A stretch of 64,000 nt of DNA from Gelidibacter algens (GCF_001678675.1 NZ_LZRN01000008.1:62001-126000), one strand, 5' to 3'. Shown: positions 16,490 through 29,086, numbered from the stretch's first letter. Numbers and translations: made by a program. Notes: generated from the sequence alone by a model not told the origin.

Positions 16490-18959
16490 TTACAAATCCT
16501 CTTCTGGCTGTGTAAACTCATTCAACGTTTTAATTTTCAAATCTTTCAAAGAAGAGGCGTTGGTTTCAAAATCAATTTTCACTTTTTGATTAGGCAAAAG
16601 ATCAAAAAAGTTATCGCTGAAGTGTCCTTTTTCTTTAGTGAATAGAAACACCCCTTTTTGAAGCGATGCAGAAGACAGTTCAATAGTAAATCCTTTCTCA
16701 GATTTCATAATTGTTTTTTGAACACTTGCTTTTCGGAGATGGAGATCTTTAGGTCTTGCTAAATAAAAATAAGAAGTTTCCTCATTGAATGTGGAAACAA
16801 TCACAACACTATTCCTGTCCAATTGCAAACTGTTCAAATTTAAAACATGCTTGATTTCGCTACTGTTTTTAGTAACCTTGATCTCTTTTGAAACCGACCA
16901 CAATTCATTCCCGTTAAAATCTAAAATTTGAATGTTGAGCTTGCCGTTTTGCGGCTTTAGTTCGTCATTGATGATAAAGGTTTGTAAGGTGTCATTTTTG
17001 ACATAAGAAGAAATCAAGACATTTTCAAATGCTTTTCTCGCCGTGTAATGCAGCGCTTTCCAATTGCCTAAATAATCAAGACTTGCCCACGACACTGAAG
17101 GCCAAACATCATTGAGTTGCCAATATAGCGTACCCATGTTATAAGGTCGGGCACGCCTATGTGCTTCAAAACCTTTGTTCATTCCGTAGGCTTGCAATAA
17201 TTGACTCATATACACATAATCTTCAGGTTGATCAGGCACGGGGAAGTCTCGTTGCATGTATTCTTTGATCAATTCAAAACCTTGGTTGTGCTTTTGATGG
17301 GATAAAAACCCAGTAGAAGAGATGCTAATGTCTTCCGATTGGTTAACAAAACGGATCGCTTCATAACTTGGAAATCCTTGAAACCCGAATTCGCTCATAA
17401 ATCGCGGGACATTCTCTTCCAGATACTCAAACGGATACGCACTATGCCAAAGCCACCAATCATGTGCGTCACCTTCTGTTTTGTATAAAGGGTTGAGGCG
17501 TCCGTGTTTTGGTGAGCTTTCCCAATAATCTGTTTTTGTATAGTTTTTTACAATGTTTGGCAATAGGGTATCAAAAACTTTGAGGTAATTGTTCCATATT
17601 TCTGTTTTTTCCTGTGTTGATCTTCCAGCTTGCCAGCCCCAATTATGCCATGCTTCGTTGTTTTCATTATTGCAGCACCAGAGCGCTATGGACGCATGAT
17701 TGCGTAACCGTTTGACATTGTCAATGGCTTCGTTTTTTACGTTTTCCAAAAATTCAGGATCACCAGGATACATAGCGCATGCAAACATGAAATCCTGCCA
17801 AACCAAGATGCCTTTTTCATCACATAAGTCATAAAAAATGTCATTCTCATAAATACCGCCGCCCCAAACGCGGAGCATGTTCATATTGGCATCCACAACG
17901 TTATTTATAATTTTTTCATAATCTGCTGTCGTCACCTGATCTTGTAAGCTGTGTTGTGGGATGTAATTGGCGCCTTTCATAAATACGTCTACACCGTTCA
18001 CCTTAAAGTAAAACGATTGTCCAATACTGTCCTTTTCAGAAATAAGTGCGATGGTACGAATCCCTTTTTTTACTAAAATGGTATCTAAAATATCATTTTT
18101 TTGTTTTGCGATGATTTTGATATCATACAGATAAGGCGTGCCCAAATTATGAGGCCACCATAATTTGGGATGTTCTATTTGAAAGGTGATTTCTGAGGAA
18201 TCACTTTTAGAAACTATAGCATTCAAGGTGTCGTTCACATAAATTTCATAGGATATTGGGGTTTTAATATCAGAAGAGACTTCCAAATCGACACTAAATG
18301 TTGCTAAATCTTCAGTGAGTTCTGTTTGCTCAATATAAGCATCACGTATTTTATAATCATTATAAGCGCTAAGGGTTATCGGTTTCCAAATTCCTGAGGT
18401 ATTGAGCACGGGTCCCCAATCCCAACCATATTGAAACTGTGCTTTTCTTGTAAATATGCGGTTGCCTTCAGGAAGCTCATAAGGCAATTTAGCTTTTTCA
18501 ATGGCTTCATAAGTGGACGTTTTCTCAAAAATGATGTGCAGATAATTGTCTTTTTTTAGAAGTTTCGTCACATCCACAGTAAACGTCCTGAACGCGTTGC
18601 TGGATTTAAGAATAATGCTGTCATTTAAATACACGGTGGCATAGGTGTCAAGCCCTTCAAAGTTGAGCTCAATATGTTTTTTACGCAACATTTTTTTAGG
18701 AATTTGAAATTCTGTTCTATATTCCCAATCAGTGTTAGAAATCCACTGTAACTCTAAGGCATTGCTGCCAATAAAAGGATCCTTGATTAAATTGTTCCTC
18801 AATAAATCAGAATGGACATTGCCTGGAACAATGGCTTTAGACCAAATAGAATCGGTATGGTTTTTAAATTCCCAGTGGTCGTGTAAGGTCAATGTTTGGG
18901 GTTGATTTTCTTTTTGACACCCATAACATACTAATAAACTGAGAAAAAAGGATAAGCGA

Positions 18960-18967
<8 letters not shown>
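16490..18967 (-). CDS. Beta-mannosidase-type GH2 glycoside hydrolase, lipoprotein
   Basis: 825-aa exported enzyme. The signal ends in a lipobox (LLVCYGC), placing it as a lipoprotein. The GH2 sugar-binding domain is at about 30-200, an immunoglobulin-like domain follows, then a TIM barrel. Acid/base Glu is in CCNNENNEAWH, and the putative nucleophile Glu is in FMSEFGFQGFPS. YQWQLNDVWP-like text (LYWQLNDVWPSVSWAS) is typical of beta-mannosidases. Predicted to trim beta-mannosides from glycans in the periplasm or at the surface. Its start overlaps the stop of an upstream cutC remnant by 8 nt. Confidence 0.9.
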
Positions 18968-21326
<2,359 letters not shown>

Positions 21327-21393
21327 AAATCTTACAAATCAATGAACTTCGTCGATTAAAAGCTTATTTAATCGCCTAATAGTTAAATTTATA

Positions 21394-21401
21394 TATATTT
21401 G
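21394..21401 (+). promoter_or_regulatory. -7 box upstream of the broken membrane-protein gene
   Basis: TATATTTG fits TAnnTTTG and ends 22 nt before the ATG at 21424. No TTG -33 element is clear. Confidence 0.4.
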
Positions 21402-21423
21402 TCTGAGGAATAGATTCTTTAAT

Positions 21424-22160
21424 ATGATTTTAACCAAAAATTTTAATAAGCTTGTTGATCGCGCTTTCAGTGGTTTTTATTGGCTTGCAAGTGTATCAAA
21501 TGGAAAATGAAGCGGCCGGTTTAAGAACATTATTATTTGTGCTTCTAACCACTCTCTACTATGTAAGGGTTAAAAATAAGCGCGTTTTTTTCTTTTCATT
21601 TTTGATAACGTTCACCATTGCCGAAATTTTGAATTTTCTGAGCTTTTTTGTTGATGTGCCACAATTGAACGACAGTGATACTATGTACTACCTAGTTAAT
21701 TCTGTATATATCATAGCATATGCGCTACTTATAACTCAAATTTTGAGTGCAATGAATGTGATAGAGATGGTGAAGAAATATCCCTTTCACTTACTGATAT
21801 TAATTGTACTTGATGTGTTTTGCGTGGTTGTAGTGACCAACACTGCCATTGGCAGATTGACTTATTACGCTTACTTTGTTGAACTTATTTACAATGCGGT
21901 AATTATGATTTTGTTGACGGTTACCTTAATTAATTATTTACATAGAGAAGATAAAAAAGCGATTAACTTGTTGATTGGTGCTATTTTTATATTTTTTTCT
22001 TGAGGTATTGCAATTGGCTTATTTTTACATTTCCAGTATCAATATCCTTAATGTTGCTTGTTCAATATGCTTGGTACTTGGATTTGCATTTTTCTATATG
22101 CAGTCAATATTGTCTTACGAATGGCGTGAAGAAATTTCATATAAGGACATAGCCGTCTAA
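21424..22160 (+). pseudogene. Polytopic membrane protein gene broken by two frameshifts
   Basis: From ATG 21424 the first codons read MILTK. Dropping one A from the run of five (21436-21440) joins this to ILISLLIALSVVFIGLQ, a perfect first membrane helix. The frame then runs to a TGA at 22001, just after a run of seven T (21992-21998). The next frame continues EVLQLAYFYISSINILN to 22160. Joined, this makes about 244 residues with several helices. It may be a diverged relative of the intact gene at 22567 (both have FS-D/E-VL in the same region). A YhhN-like fold is possible but unproven. Sequencing error is an alternative to true decay. Confidence 0.65.
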
Positions 22161-22533
22161 CCCGTGGTGTGAGTAATCCATATTTTTAAGTTTTAGTCTT
22201 TTAAAGCAGATGTGTCTCTTTGCAGATGATATATCTCTTCCCTTGCGTGCATTTCTATGCATTGATTCTTTCATTCAATTTTTTGCGATTCATTTGAATT
22301 TTACTTCTATGGATGCATCGTTTTACAAGTGATCTTACATTCCAAAGAGCAGACAGTCCTCTTACTTACTAGACTTCTTTATTGACATCAATAAAATTTC
22401 AATTGTAATGGCTATCAGATATATTGAAGGTTCCAAGATAATCAGAGGTCATAAAAGCATGATCTACAGTATTATTTTAACAATTAAATCGATGAAGCGC
22501 ACGAAATATGCGTTTAAAGTCGTTTTTTTTTGT
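22161..22533. other. Gap without recognisable gene
   Basis: An open frame on plus from 22408 runs into the next gene, but a promoter-like box inside it and its non-family sequence argue that the stretch before 22567 is untranslated. I see no RNA gene, repeat or strong hairpin here. Confidence 0.4.
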
Positions 22534-22541
22534 TATGTTTG
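22534..22541 (+). promoter_or_regulatory. -7 box that supports a start at 22567
   Basis: TATGTTTG fits TAnnTTTG and lies 25 nt before ATG 22567. It sits inside the longer open frame from 22408, so the long start would be upstream of the promoter. Confidence 0.45.
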
Positions 22542-22566
22542 TCATACCTACTTATACCAATCTATC

Positions 22567-23325
22567 ATGAAAATATGGCACGCCTTAATGCCCAACTGGG
22601 TAATATCAGTACTGTTGGCCCTAATCATTTCGCTCAACCTTATTTCTTTCCTCAATGGATTTCCACTTTTATCTAAAGTGACGGCGTTGATTGTGATTCC
22701 AGTGCTATTGGTCTTTTATTTTTACAAACAAAAATTAATGGCGACGGTTTTTTTTACGATTTTAATGCTCGCTTTTCTCAGCATTCTTTTTAGATCTTTT
22801 GATGGGTATGACTTACTTTCTAAATTTTCTGAATCAAGCATTTTAGCGGCCTATGTGTTAATCATATTCGTTATGCTTGGGAAGTTTAAGGATATAAAGT
22901 TTGAAGGACTCGTGTCCTGGTATCTCGTGCTGATATTATTGGTAAATACCTACTTGATGTATGCCATGTTCTCCTCAGTTAAAGATAGCTTTCAGGATAG
23001 TGTCATTTTAACATTGACAGTTAGTAGAGGAGTTGCTTTATTGATCATGGGGTTTTTAGCTTTTGCCATTTATCTCAGCCAAGAGTCCGCGCAATCCATA
23101 CTTTTCTTAACGGTAGTGTGCTGTTTTGTGTTTTCTGATGTGTTGGGCTTTATCACTACCATGTACGTTGATTTTTGGGCCTTTTCCGCAATACATGAAA
23201 TTCTTCAAGCTACAGGACTTTTCCTCTTTGTGTTGTATGTCTACAATCATCAGCAAAAATCAAAAGTAACTGTAGCGAGTAATGAAGCAAACGTTACTGT
23301 TCCCGCTAATCACGTCACAACGTAA
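22567..23325 (+). CDS. Polytopic membrane protein, possibly YhhN-like
   Basis: 252 aa from ATG 22567. Residues 10-240 consist of about eight hydrophobic helices. A late acidic residue within FSDVLG and an FSAIHEILQATGLF segment recall the YhhN (lysoplasmalogenase/TMEM86) layout, but I cannot confirm the family. The tail QQKSK onward is hydrophilic and cytosolic-like. The disrupted gene just upstream (21424-22160) may be a paralogue. It ends 7 nt before the convergent nucleotidase gene. The stretch 22408-22566 is excluded because a promoter box lies in it. Confidence 0.6.
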   Translation: MKIWHALMPNWVISVLLALIISLNLISFLNGFPLLSKVTALIVIPVLLVFYFYKQKLMATVFFTILMLAFLSILFRSFDGYDLLSKFSESSILAAYVLIIFVMLGKFKDIKFEGLVSWYLVLILLVNTYLMYAMFSSVKDSFQDSVILTLTVSRGVALLIMGFLAFAIYLSQESAQSILFLTVVCCFVFSDVLGFITTMYVDFWAFSAIHEILQATGLFLFVLYVYNHQQKSKVTVASNEANVTVPANHVTT

Positions 23326-23332
23326 GGAAATC

Positions 23333-24244
23333 TTAAACTAAAATAGAAACGCCTTCTGCCGATGTGTTCTTGTTATTGCCAAAATAGAAGTCTATTTTAC
23401 CAAGGTTAATCCCATAACAGCCCACTTGATTGACCAATACATTTTGATCCACACTATTTTTAACAATCGTAGGTTGTGGAAGAAAGGTATGTGTATGGCC
23501 TCCAATGAATAAATCAATATCCTTGGTGAGTTTAGCAAGTGAAAGATCACTAGGCTTGTCTTCATTATTTCGATAGTTATACCCTAAATGAGACAGACAG
23601 ATAATCAAGTCACATTTTTCATATTCCTTCAAAACACGAGACATGTCTTGGGCAATTTCAACAGGATTGAGATACACCGTTTCCTTGTACATGTTTTTGT
23701 CAACTAAACCTGCAAGCTCTATTCCTAAACCAAAAACGCCTATTTTGATACCATTTTTTACAAAGGTCTTATACGGTTTTGCATGTGTATCCATTATGGT
23801 GTTTGAGAAATCATAATTGGCACTTACAAAATCAAACTTGGCATGTGGCAATTGTGCGTACAGCCCCTCAAGTCCATTATCAAAATCATGGTTTCCAATG
23901 GTTGCTGCATCATATTTGAGCATGCTCATCAGTTTGAATTCCAATTCTCCACCGTAATAATTGAAGTAGGGCGTGCCCTGAAAAATATCACCGGCATCCA
24001 ATAACAAGGTGTTCGGGTTTTCAGCCCTAATACCTTCAATCAACGTCGCTCTTCTTGCAATACCACCTTGGTTTGGGTTTCTACCATCTTCAGGACCAAA
24101 AGGATCAATATGACTGTGCACATCGTTGGTATGTAAGATGGTAATTTTTTTTGGGGCGCTTGAAAATGATTGCAGGCCAAAACCTCCCAATCCAACCAAT
24201 GCTGTGGCTGCCGTTGTTTGTTGAATGAATTCTCTTCTTTTCAT
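23333..24244 (-). CDS. Metallophosphoesterase half of a split 5'-nucleotidase (UshA N-domain)
   Basis: 303 aa. A twin-arginine type signal (MKRREFIQQ, then a hydrophobic stretch) suggests Tat export. The calcineurin-like metal motifs are complete: HTNDVHSH, DAGDIFQGTP, GNHDFDNG, CLSHLGYN and GGHTHTFLP. The UshA substrate-binding C-domain is missing here and is encoded by the gene just upstream (24278-25036). Predicted periplasmic hydrolysis of nucleotides, with the partner protein supplying substrate recognition. Confidence 0.9.
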   Translation of the reverse strand: MKRREFIQQTTAATALVGLGGFGLQSFSSAPKKITILHTNDVHSHIDPFGPEDGRNPNQGGIARRATLIEGIRAENPNTLLLDAGDIFQGTPYFNYYGGELEFKLMSMLKYDAATIGNHDFDNGLEGLYAQLPHAKFDFVSANYDFSNTIMDTHAKPYKTFVKNGIKIGVFGLGIELAGLVDKNMYKETVYLNPVEIAQDMSRVLKEYEKCDLIICLSHLGYNYRNNEDKPSDLSLAKLTKDIDLFIGGHTHTFLPQPTIVKNSVDQNVLVNQVGCYGINLGKIDFYFGNNKNTSAEGVSILV

Positions 24245-24277
24245 AACTTCAAAAAATTTTGCTTCTAGGATGTGGAG

Positions 24278-25036
24278 TTAATCCTTTAATTGAATAAATC
24301 GGTCATCCATTACAGGGTTCAGAGTATCTGTTTTCATAAAATAATCAATTAATGCATTTCTTATTTTATAGTCCAACACAATCACCTCTTCGCTGGCCTT
24401 AAAAAAGTCCATCCCATCACCACCGTTAATAAGGTAGTCATTGGTGGCAATATAATAGGTCTTATTGAAATCTATCGGTAGTTTCTTTATAGAGCTCTCA
24501 ACCACATTGGCATCTTTGTCCAAAACTATTTTCAGTTGGGAGATAGGATGTGCACGTTTGGCCTTAGCTAAATAGTCTAAAAGTTCCTTTACCTGAGCTC
24601 CTGGTAATTTTGAAACCACGATTGAGTTTTCAAAAGGCATCATTTCAAAAGCAGTTCTTTTGGTAATTGGTCCTTTAGATATAATAGAACGGATGCCACC
24701 ATGATTTAATAGAACAAAGTCAATATGGGCTCCAGTTCTTTTAAAAAAGACAGGATCTGCTTCATCATAAACCACATCGGCCATCAAATTTCCTATAGCC
24801 GTGTTTAGATGTCCGTCACTTTTGGAATAGGTGTCTACTGCATAAGCTAAAATGCTATCCAGGTCTTTGTTAATATTTTCTCTGTACGGTTTGATGAAAC
24901 TTTCAATACTCGGTTTAGCTTGTATACTATCATTGACATTTACGTTTTTACCTTCAATTTTGTAAACATCTGAAGGTGTTTTACAGGAGAAGCTTAAAAG
25001 CAGTCCCAAAACCAGAAAAATATTTTTAAATTTCAT
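24278..25036 (-). CDS. 5'-nucleotidase C-terminal domain lipoprotein (other half of split UshA)
   Basis: 252 aa with a lipoprotein signal (LLLSFSCKTP). It matches the 5'-nucleotidase C-domain: GNLMADVV, LNHGGIRS, MMPFENSIV and the base-binding loop NGGDGMDFF. It lacks any metallophosphatase motif. It is the first gene of a two-gene operon, with 33 nt to the catalytic half. Here the two domains of one known enzyme are made as separate exported proteins, one a lipoprotein and one with a Tat-like signal. Confidence 0.88.
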   Translation of the reverse strand: MKFKNIFLVLGLLLSFSCKTPSDVYKIEGKNVNVNDSIQAKPSIESFIKPYRENINKDLDSILAYAVDTYSKSDGHLNTAIGNLMADVVYDEADPVFFKRTGAHIDFVLLNHGGIRSIISKGPITKRTAFEMMPFENSIVVSKLPGAQVKELLDYLAKAKRAHPISQLKIVLDKDANVVESSIKKLPIDFNKTYYIATNDYLINGGDGMDFFKASEEVIVLDYKIRNALIDYFMKTDTLNPVMDDRFIQLKD

Positions 25037-25080
25037 TGAATAACTCGTAAAATGTTAATGGATAAATGTAGCGTGTTTAC

Positions 25081-25102
25081 TACCTTTGCCAAAACAAAAG
25101 TA
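25081..25102. promoter_or_regulatory. Back-to-back -7 boxes with crossing start sites
   Basis: TACCTTTG (25081-25088, plus) points to the gene at 25104. TACTTTTG (25095-25102, minus) points to the split nucleotidase operon. Initiation about 6 nt beyond each box would put the two start sites within a few bases and slightly overlapping, so the promoters should exclude one another. -33 elements are weak on both sides. Confidence 0.45.
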
Positions 25103-25103
25103 A

Positions 25104-25622
25104 ATGATTTTAGAGGCTTTTAAGGAAAAATCCAATCAAAAATTCATTAATAAACTGTTAAACTCTAAAAATGTTGCCATCAGTAACAGGAAATTAGAAT
25201 CAGTTGGTGTTATTATTGATGCGAGTGAATTTTCTGACGCCGAAGCATTTAAACATTTTTTCAATGAATTGGGTGTTCAATTGCCAAAAATTAAAATCAT
25301 CGTTTTTGTTGAAGACGAAAAAAAGACAGAGAAATTGTGGGGCAACTTTTTCAGCAAAAAAGATTTCGGATGGCGTGGTGCTATCAAACACGCCGAGCTG
25401 AAGATGTTTTTGGATACTGAATTTGATGCCCTTGTAAGCTTCCATAAAAATGACGCCTTAGAATTGAAAATGGCAGCAGCAGTCTCAAAAGCCAATTTCA
25501 AAATTGGACTATCCAATGTAGATGACAGATTGTATGATTTTATATTGGACGTGACCACCAAAGATTTTGACGTGTTTAAAACAGAACTAAAAAAGTACTT
25601 AACCATATTAAACAAAATATAA
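25104..25622 (+). CDS. DUF6913 family protein
   Basis: 172-aa soluble protein without signal or membrane segments. It looks like the flavobacterial DUF6913 family that is regularly found just before dapA (opening [17 protein letters not shown]). Function unknown. Its TAA overlaps the dapA ATG by one base, so the two are translationally coupled. This suggests a link to lysine or peptidoglycan precursor synthesis, by position only. Confidence 0.7.
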   Translation: MILEAFKEKSNQKFINKLLNSKNVAISNRKLESVGVIIDASEFSDAEAFKHFFNELGVQLPKIKIIVFVEDEKKTEKLWGNFFSKKDFGWRGAIKHAELKMFLDTEFDALVSFHKNDALELKMAAAVSKANFKIGLSNVDDRLYDFILDVTTKDFDVFKTELKKYLTILNKI

Positions 25623-26500
25623 TGACAAAATTTCTTGGAACAGGTGTTGCCCTAATTACACCGTTCAAATCTGATTTGAGTGTGGATCATGAAGCGCTTG
25701 CTGACATTGTTAATTACAATATTGACAATGGCACTGAGTATCTGGTTATTTGTGGAACTACTGCAGAAAGTGTGACGCTCACCAAACAGGAAAAGAAAGA
25801 CGTTACCAGTACTATAAAGCAAGCAAATAATGGACGATTGCCATTGGTCTTTGGTATTGGAGGCAGCAATACTGCAGACATTATTGAAGAAATCAAGACT
25901 ACAGATTTAGACGGAATAGATGCTATTTTATCAGTATCACCCTATTATACCAAGCCCACACAAGAAGGTATCTACCAGCATTTCAAAGCAATTTCAGAAG
26001 TGTCACCAAAACCGATCATCCTTTATAACGTTCCAGGGCGTACCGCCTCTAATATGTTGCCGGCAACCACCTTACGACTTGCCAATGACTTTGAAAACAT
26101 TATTGGAATCAAAGAAGCAGGAAATAACGTGGGGCAATATTTACAATTATTGAAGCACAAACCAGATGGGTTTTTGATTATTTCAGGAGATGATGATTTG
26201 GCTTTAGGTGTTGTTTTGGCTGGTGGTGCAGGCGTAATTTCGGTACTGGGTCAAGCGTTCCCTAAGCAATTTAGCAAGATGATCCGTCTTGGATTGGAAG
26301 GCAACGCAAAGGAAGCATATCCAATTCATTTTAAGCTAATGGATGTAACAGCTCAAATATTTGAAGAAAACAATCCTGCCGGAATCAAGGCTGTTTTTGA
26401 GGCACTTCAACTGGCAATGGATACGGTGAGATTGCCCTTAGTTGTGGCTTCAGATGGCTTGAAGGAAAAAATCAGGAATAGTGTAGCGCGTCTCAAATAA
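25622..26500 (+). CDS. dapA: 4-hydroxy-tetrahydrodipicolinate synthase
   Basis: 292-aa TIM-barrel enzyme condensing pyruvate with aspartate semialdehyde, the entry step of the lysine/DAP branch. The Schiff-base Lys164 is in IGIKEAGNN, Tyr135 is in ILYNVPGRT, and the GTTAES carboxylate-binding loop is at about 45-50. It works in the same pathway as dapF at 3172, though not in the same operon. Confidence 0.97.
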   Translation: MTKFLGTGVALITPFKSDLSVDHEALADIVNYNIDNGTEYLVICGTTAESVTLTKQEKKDVTSTIKQANNGRLPLVFGIGGSNTADIIEEIKTTDLDGIDAILSVSPYYTKPTQEGIYQHFKAISEVSPKPIILYNVPGRTASNMLPATTLRLANDFENIIGIKEAGNNVGQYLQLLKHKPDGFLIISGDDDLALGVVLAGGAGVISVLGQAFPKQFSKMIRLGLEGNAKEAYPIHFKLMDVTAQIFEENNPAGIKAVFEALQLAMDTVRLPLVVASDGLKEKIRNSVARLK

Positions 26501-26572
26501 AGCAAGAAACGTTAAATATTACTTAAACGTCCACTTAGCCTTAATGCATCTGTTATTTTAGCTTAAAATTTT

Positions 26573-26606
26573 TTGTTTTATAATACGTTATAAATGTGTA
26601 CTTTTG
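26573..26606 (+). promoter_or_regulatory. Promoter of the bamD-rpoZ-coaBC run
   Basis: TTG (26573-26575), 23 nt, then TACTTTTG (26599-26606) matches the flavobacterial consensus in both elements. The start site should be near 26612, about 95 nt before the preferred bamD ATG at 26708. Confidence 0.6.
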
Positions 26607-26707
26607 CATTCTGTTTAAAAATGATCAAGTGCCATTAAAACATTCTATCTATGACTACATTTAATCAGGCATTCCATTTTAAAAACATAAAGAAGAACAA
26701 TTTTTGG

Positions 26708-27523
26708 ATGAAAAACATTTGTTATACGTTACTGATCGCTCTACTATTCTCCTCTTGTAGTGAATATCAAAAGGCCTTAAAATCTGAAGACATTGCCACG
26801 AAATTTAAAATGGGTACAGAACTTTTTGATGCTGGTAAATATAGTAAAGCCAATAAATTGTTTGCACAAATTGCACCACAATATAGAGGCAAGCCACAAG
26901 CAGAAAAATTGATGTACATGTATTCCACTTCATTTTACAAAATGAAGGATTATTATTTGGCCGGTTATCAATTTGAGCGCTTTGAAGATCAATATCCTAA
27001 AAGTGAAAAGGCTGAAGAAGCTGGTTTTTTAGGAGCGAAGAGCTTTTACTACTTGTCACCTGTTTACAGTAAAGAGCAAAAGGAAACCGTTACGGCCCTT
27101 GAAAAGCTGCAACTCTTTATCAATAAATATCCGGATTCAGAATATTTGCCTGAGGCCAATAAACTGATTCAGGAATTGGACTATAAATTGGAAAGGAAGG
27201 CTTTTGAAATTGCGAAACTTTACAATGAAATTGCCAATTTTGAGTCTGAAGATTATGAAGCGTCAATAAAAGCCTTTGATAACTTCCTTTTGGAGTATCC
27301 AGGAACAACTTTTAGGGAAGACGCCATGTACTACAGATTTGACGCTGCCTACAAATTAGGAATCAATAGTATTGAACGTAAGCGTCAAGACCGTTTAAAT
27401 ACAGCCTTAAAATATTACAATGCTTTTTATAAGGCATATCCAGAATCTCAGTACACTGCTGAGGCATCACTAATGAATACTGAATTGCAAACAGCAATTC
27501 AAAACTATACTACAAAAAGTTAA
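26708..27523 (+). CDS. bamD: Outer membrane assembly lipoprotein BamD
   Basis: 271 aa from ATG 26708, chosen because it gives a clean lipoprotein signal (MKNICYTLLIALLFSSCSE). An in-frame ATG at 26651 would bury the signal behind 19 polar residues. The rest is a string of TPR-like helices (KMGTELFDAGKYSKANKLF, YPKSEKAEEAGFLGAKSFY) as in BamD/YfiO. It helps fold outer membrane barrels as part of the Bam complex. It heads a run with rpoZ and coaBC, a familiar Bacteroidetes order. Confidence 0.93.
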   Translation: MKNICYTLLIALLFSSCSEYQKALKSEDIATKFKMGTELFDAGKYSKANKLFAQIAPQYRGKPQAEKLMYMYSTSFYKMKDYYLAGYQFERFEDQYPKSEKAEEAGFLGAKSFYYLSPVYSKEQKETVTALEKLQLFINKYPDSEYLPEANKLIQELDYKLERKAFEIAKLYNEIANFESEDYEASIKAFDNFLLEYPGTTFREDAMYYRFDAAYKLGINSIERKRQDRLNTALKYYNAFYKAYPESQYTAEASLMNTELQTAIQNYTTKS

Positions 27524-27536
27524 TTTTATATACACG

Positions 27537-27869
27537 ATGGATTTAAAAAAGACCAATGCTCCAGTAAGTTCTATAACTTACAACCGTAATGAAATTGATG
27601 AGCCAACAGGAAATATCTATGAGGCCATCTCTGTCATAGCCAGAAGAGCGGAACAAATCAATACAGACATCCGTAGAGAACTTGTTGATAAGCTTGAAGA
27701 ATTTGCGACTTATAATGATAGCCTTGAAGAGATCTTTGAAAATAAAGAGCAAATTGAAGTGTCTAAATTTTATGAGAAATTGCCAAAACCACACGCGCTG
27801 GCAGTTCAGGAATGGATAGATGACAAAATTTATTTCAGAAATACTGAAGACGATATTACAGAAGCATAA
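27537..27869 (+). CDS. rpoZ: RNA polymerase omega subunit, Bacteroidetes Rpb6-like form
   Basis: 110 aa. The conserved core is GNIYEAISVIARRAEQIN (about 26-43), equal to the Rpb6/omega signature, followed by an acidic helical tail. Binds beta-prime and aids RNA polymerase assembly. It is 13 nt after bamD and 5 nt before coaBC. Confidence 0.92.
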   Translation: MDLKKTNAPVSSITYNRNEIDEPTGNIYEAISVIARRAEQINTDIRRELVDKLEEFATYNDSLEEIFENKEQIEVSKFYEKLPKPHALAVQEWIDDKIYFRNTEDDITEA

Positions 27870-27874
27870 TTAAC

Positions 27875-29086
27875 ATGTCAATTTTAAGCGGCAAAAATAT
27901 ACTCGTAGGCGTTACTGCCGGTATTGCTGCTTATAAAACAGCAAACCTTGTTAGGTTATTTATAAAAGCAGGCGCTCACGTAAAGGTCGTGATGACGCCT
28001 GCTTCTAAAGACTTCATTACACCTTTAACACTTTCCACGTTATCTAAAAATCCCGTTTATTCTTCATTTGTCAATGACGATGATGAAAACGCCGTATGGA
28101 ACAACCATGTTGAACTCGGGTTGTGGGCAGATCTTTTTATTATTGCACCTGCAACCGCAAATACCATGGCTAAAATGGCCAACGGCGTTTGTGATAATTT
28201 GTTAATGGCTACCTATCTTTCAGCTAAATGTCCTGTTTATTTTGCGCCTGCAATGGACTTGGACATGTACAAGCATCAAAGTACCATCGCTTCTTTTGAA
28301 ATTTTAAAAAGTTTTGGTAATACCATGATTCCTGCAACTAGCGGTGAACTGGCAAGCGGTTTGGTGGGAGAAGGTAGAATGGCAGAACCTGAAGATATCG
28401 TGACTTTTATTGAACACGATGTTCTAGAGCAGTTGCCCTTAAAAGGAAAGAAAGTGCTGATTACTGCTGGCCCTACTTATGAAGCTATTGATCCGGTCCG
28501 TTTTATTGGTAATCATTCCAGTGGAAAAATGGGGTTTGAAATAGCTAAAGCAGCAGCCAATCTTGGTGCTGAGGTGATTTTAGTTTCTGGCCCAACACAT
28601 GAAACAGTTGTACACAGTCTTATAAAAAGAATTGACGTTGTGAGTGCTTCACAAATGTATGAGACCGTACATGACCATTTTGATGTGGTTGACATTGCTA
28701 TACTGTCTGCAGCAGTGGCTGATTATAGGCCTAAGAAAGTTTCAGACCTGAAAATTAAAAAGAAAGAGGCTACCTTTAGTATTGAGTTGGAGAAGACTCA
28801 AGACATTCTGAAGTCATTGGGAGCTATTAAATCACATCAATTTTTAGTTGGTTTTGCATTGGAAACCAATAATGAACTAGAGAATGCAAAAGGAAAATTA
28901 AATGCAAAGAATTTAAATTTAATTGTATTAAATTCGTTAAACGATCAAGGAGCCGGATTTGGAAGTTCAACCAATAAAGTGACTTTTATAACTGACGCAC
29001 AGGAGATCATTCAACACGACTTGAAATCAAAAAGAGAAGTGGCGGCAGATTTAATGAATCAAATTATAAAACAAATCCATGCGTAA
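27875..29086 (+). CDS. coaBC: Bifunctional phosphopantothenoylcysteine decarboxylase/synthase
   Basis: 403 aa, two steps of coenzyme A synthesis. The CoaC flavoprotein domain (1 to about 185) shows GVTAGIAAYKT, NHVELGLWAD and the PAMDLDMY substrate motif. The CoaB domain (about 190-403) has ITAGPTYEAIDPVRFIGNHSSGKMG and AAVADYRP. It overlaps the next gene by 8 nt. Another CoA gene, coaE, lies at 34899. Confidence 0.97.
   Translation: MSILSGKNILVGVTAGIAAYKTANLVRLFIKAGAHVKVVMTPASKDFITPLTLSTLSKNPVYSSFVNDDDENAVWNNHVELGLWADLFIIAPATANTMAKMANGVCDNLLMATYLSAKCPVYFAPAMDLDMYKHQSTIASFEILKSFGNTMIPATSGELASGLVGEGRMAEPEDIVTFIEHDVLEQLPLKGKKVLITAGPTYEAIDPVRFIGNHSSGKMGFEIAKAAANLGAEVILVSGPTHETVVHSLIKRIDVVSASQMYETVHDHFDVVDIAILSAAVADYRPKKVSDLKIKKKEATFSIELEKTQDILKSLGAIKSHQFLVGFALETNNELENAKGKLNAKNLNLIVLNSLNDQGAGFGSSTNKVTFITDAQEIIQHDLKSKREVAADLMNQIIKQIHA

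Noticed and set aside
21353-21374. Terminator after ligA (CGATTAAA ... TTTAATCG)
   Set aside because: An 8-bp AT-rich stem without a following T run; too weak to call.
22408-22566. N-terminal extension of the membrane protein at 22567
   Set aside because: Contains a promoter-like -7 box and no family-like sequence; the ATG at 22567 gives a clean first helix.
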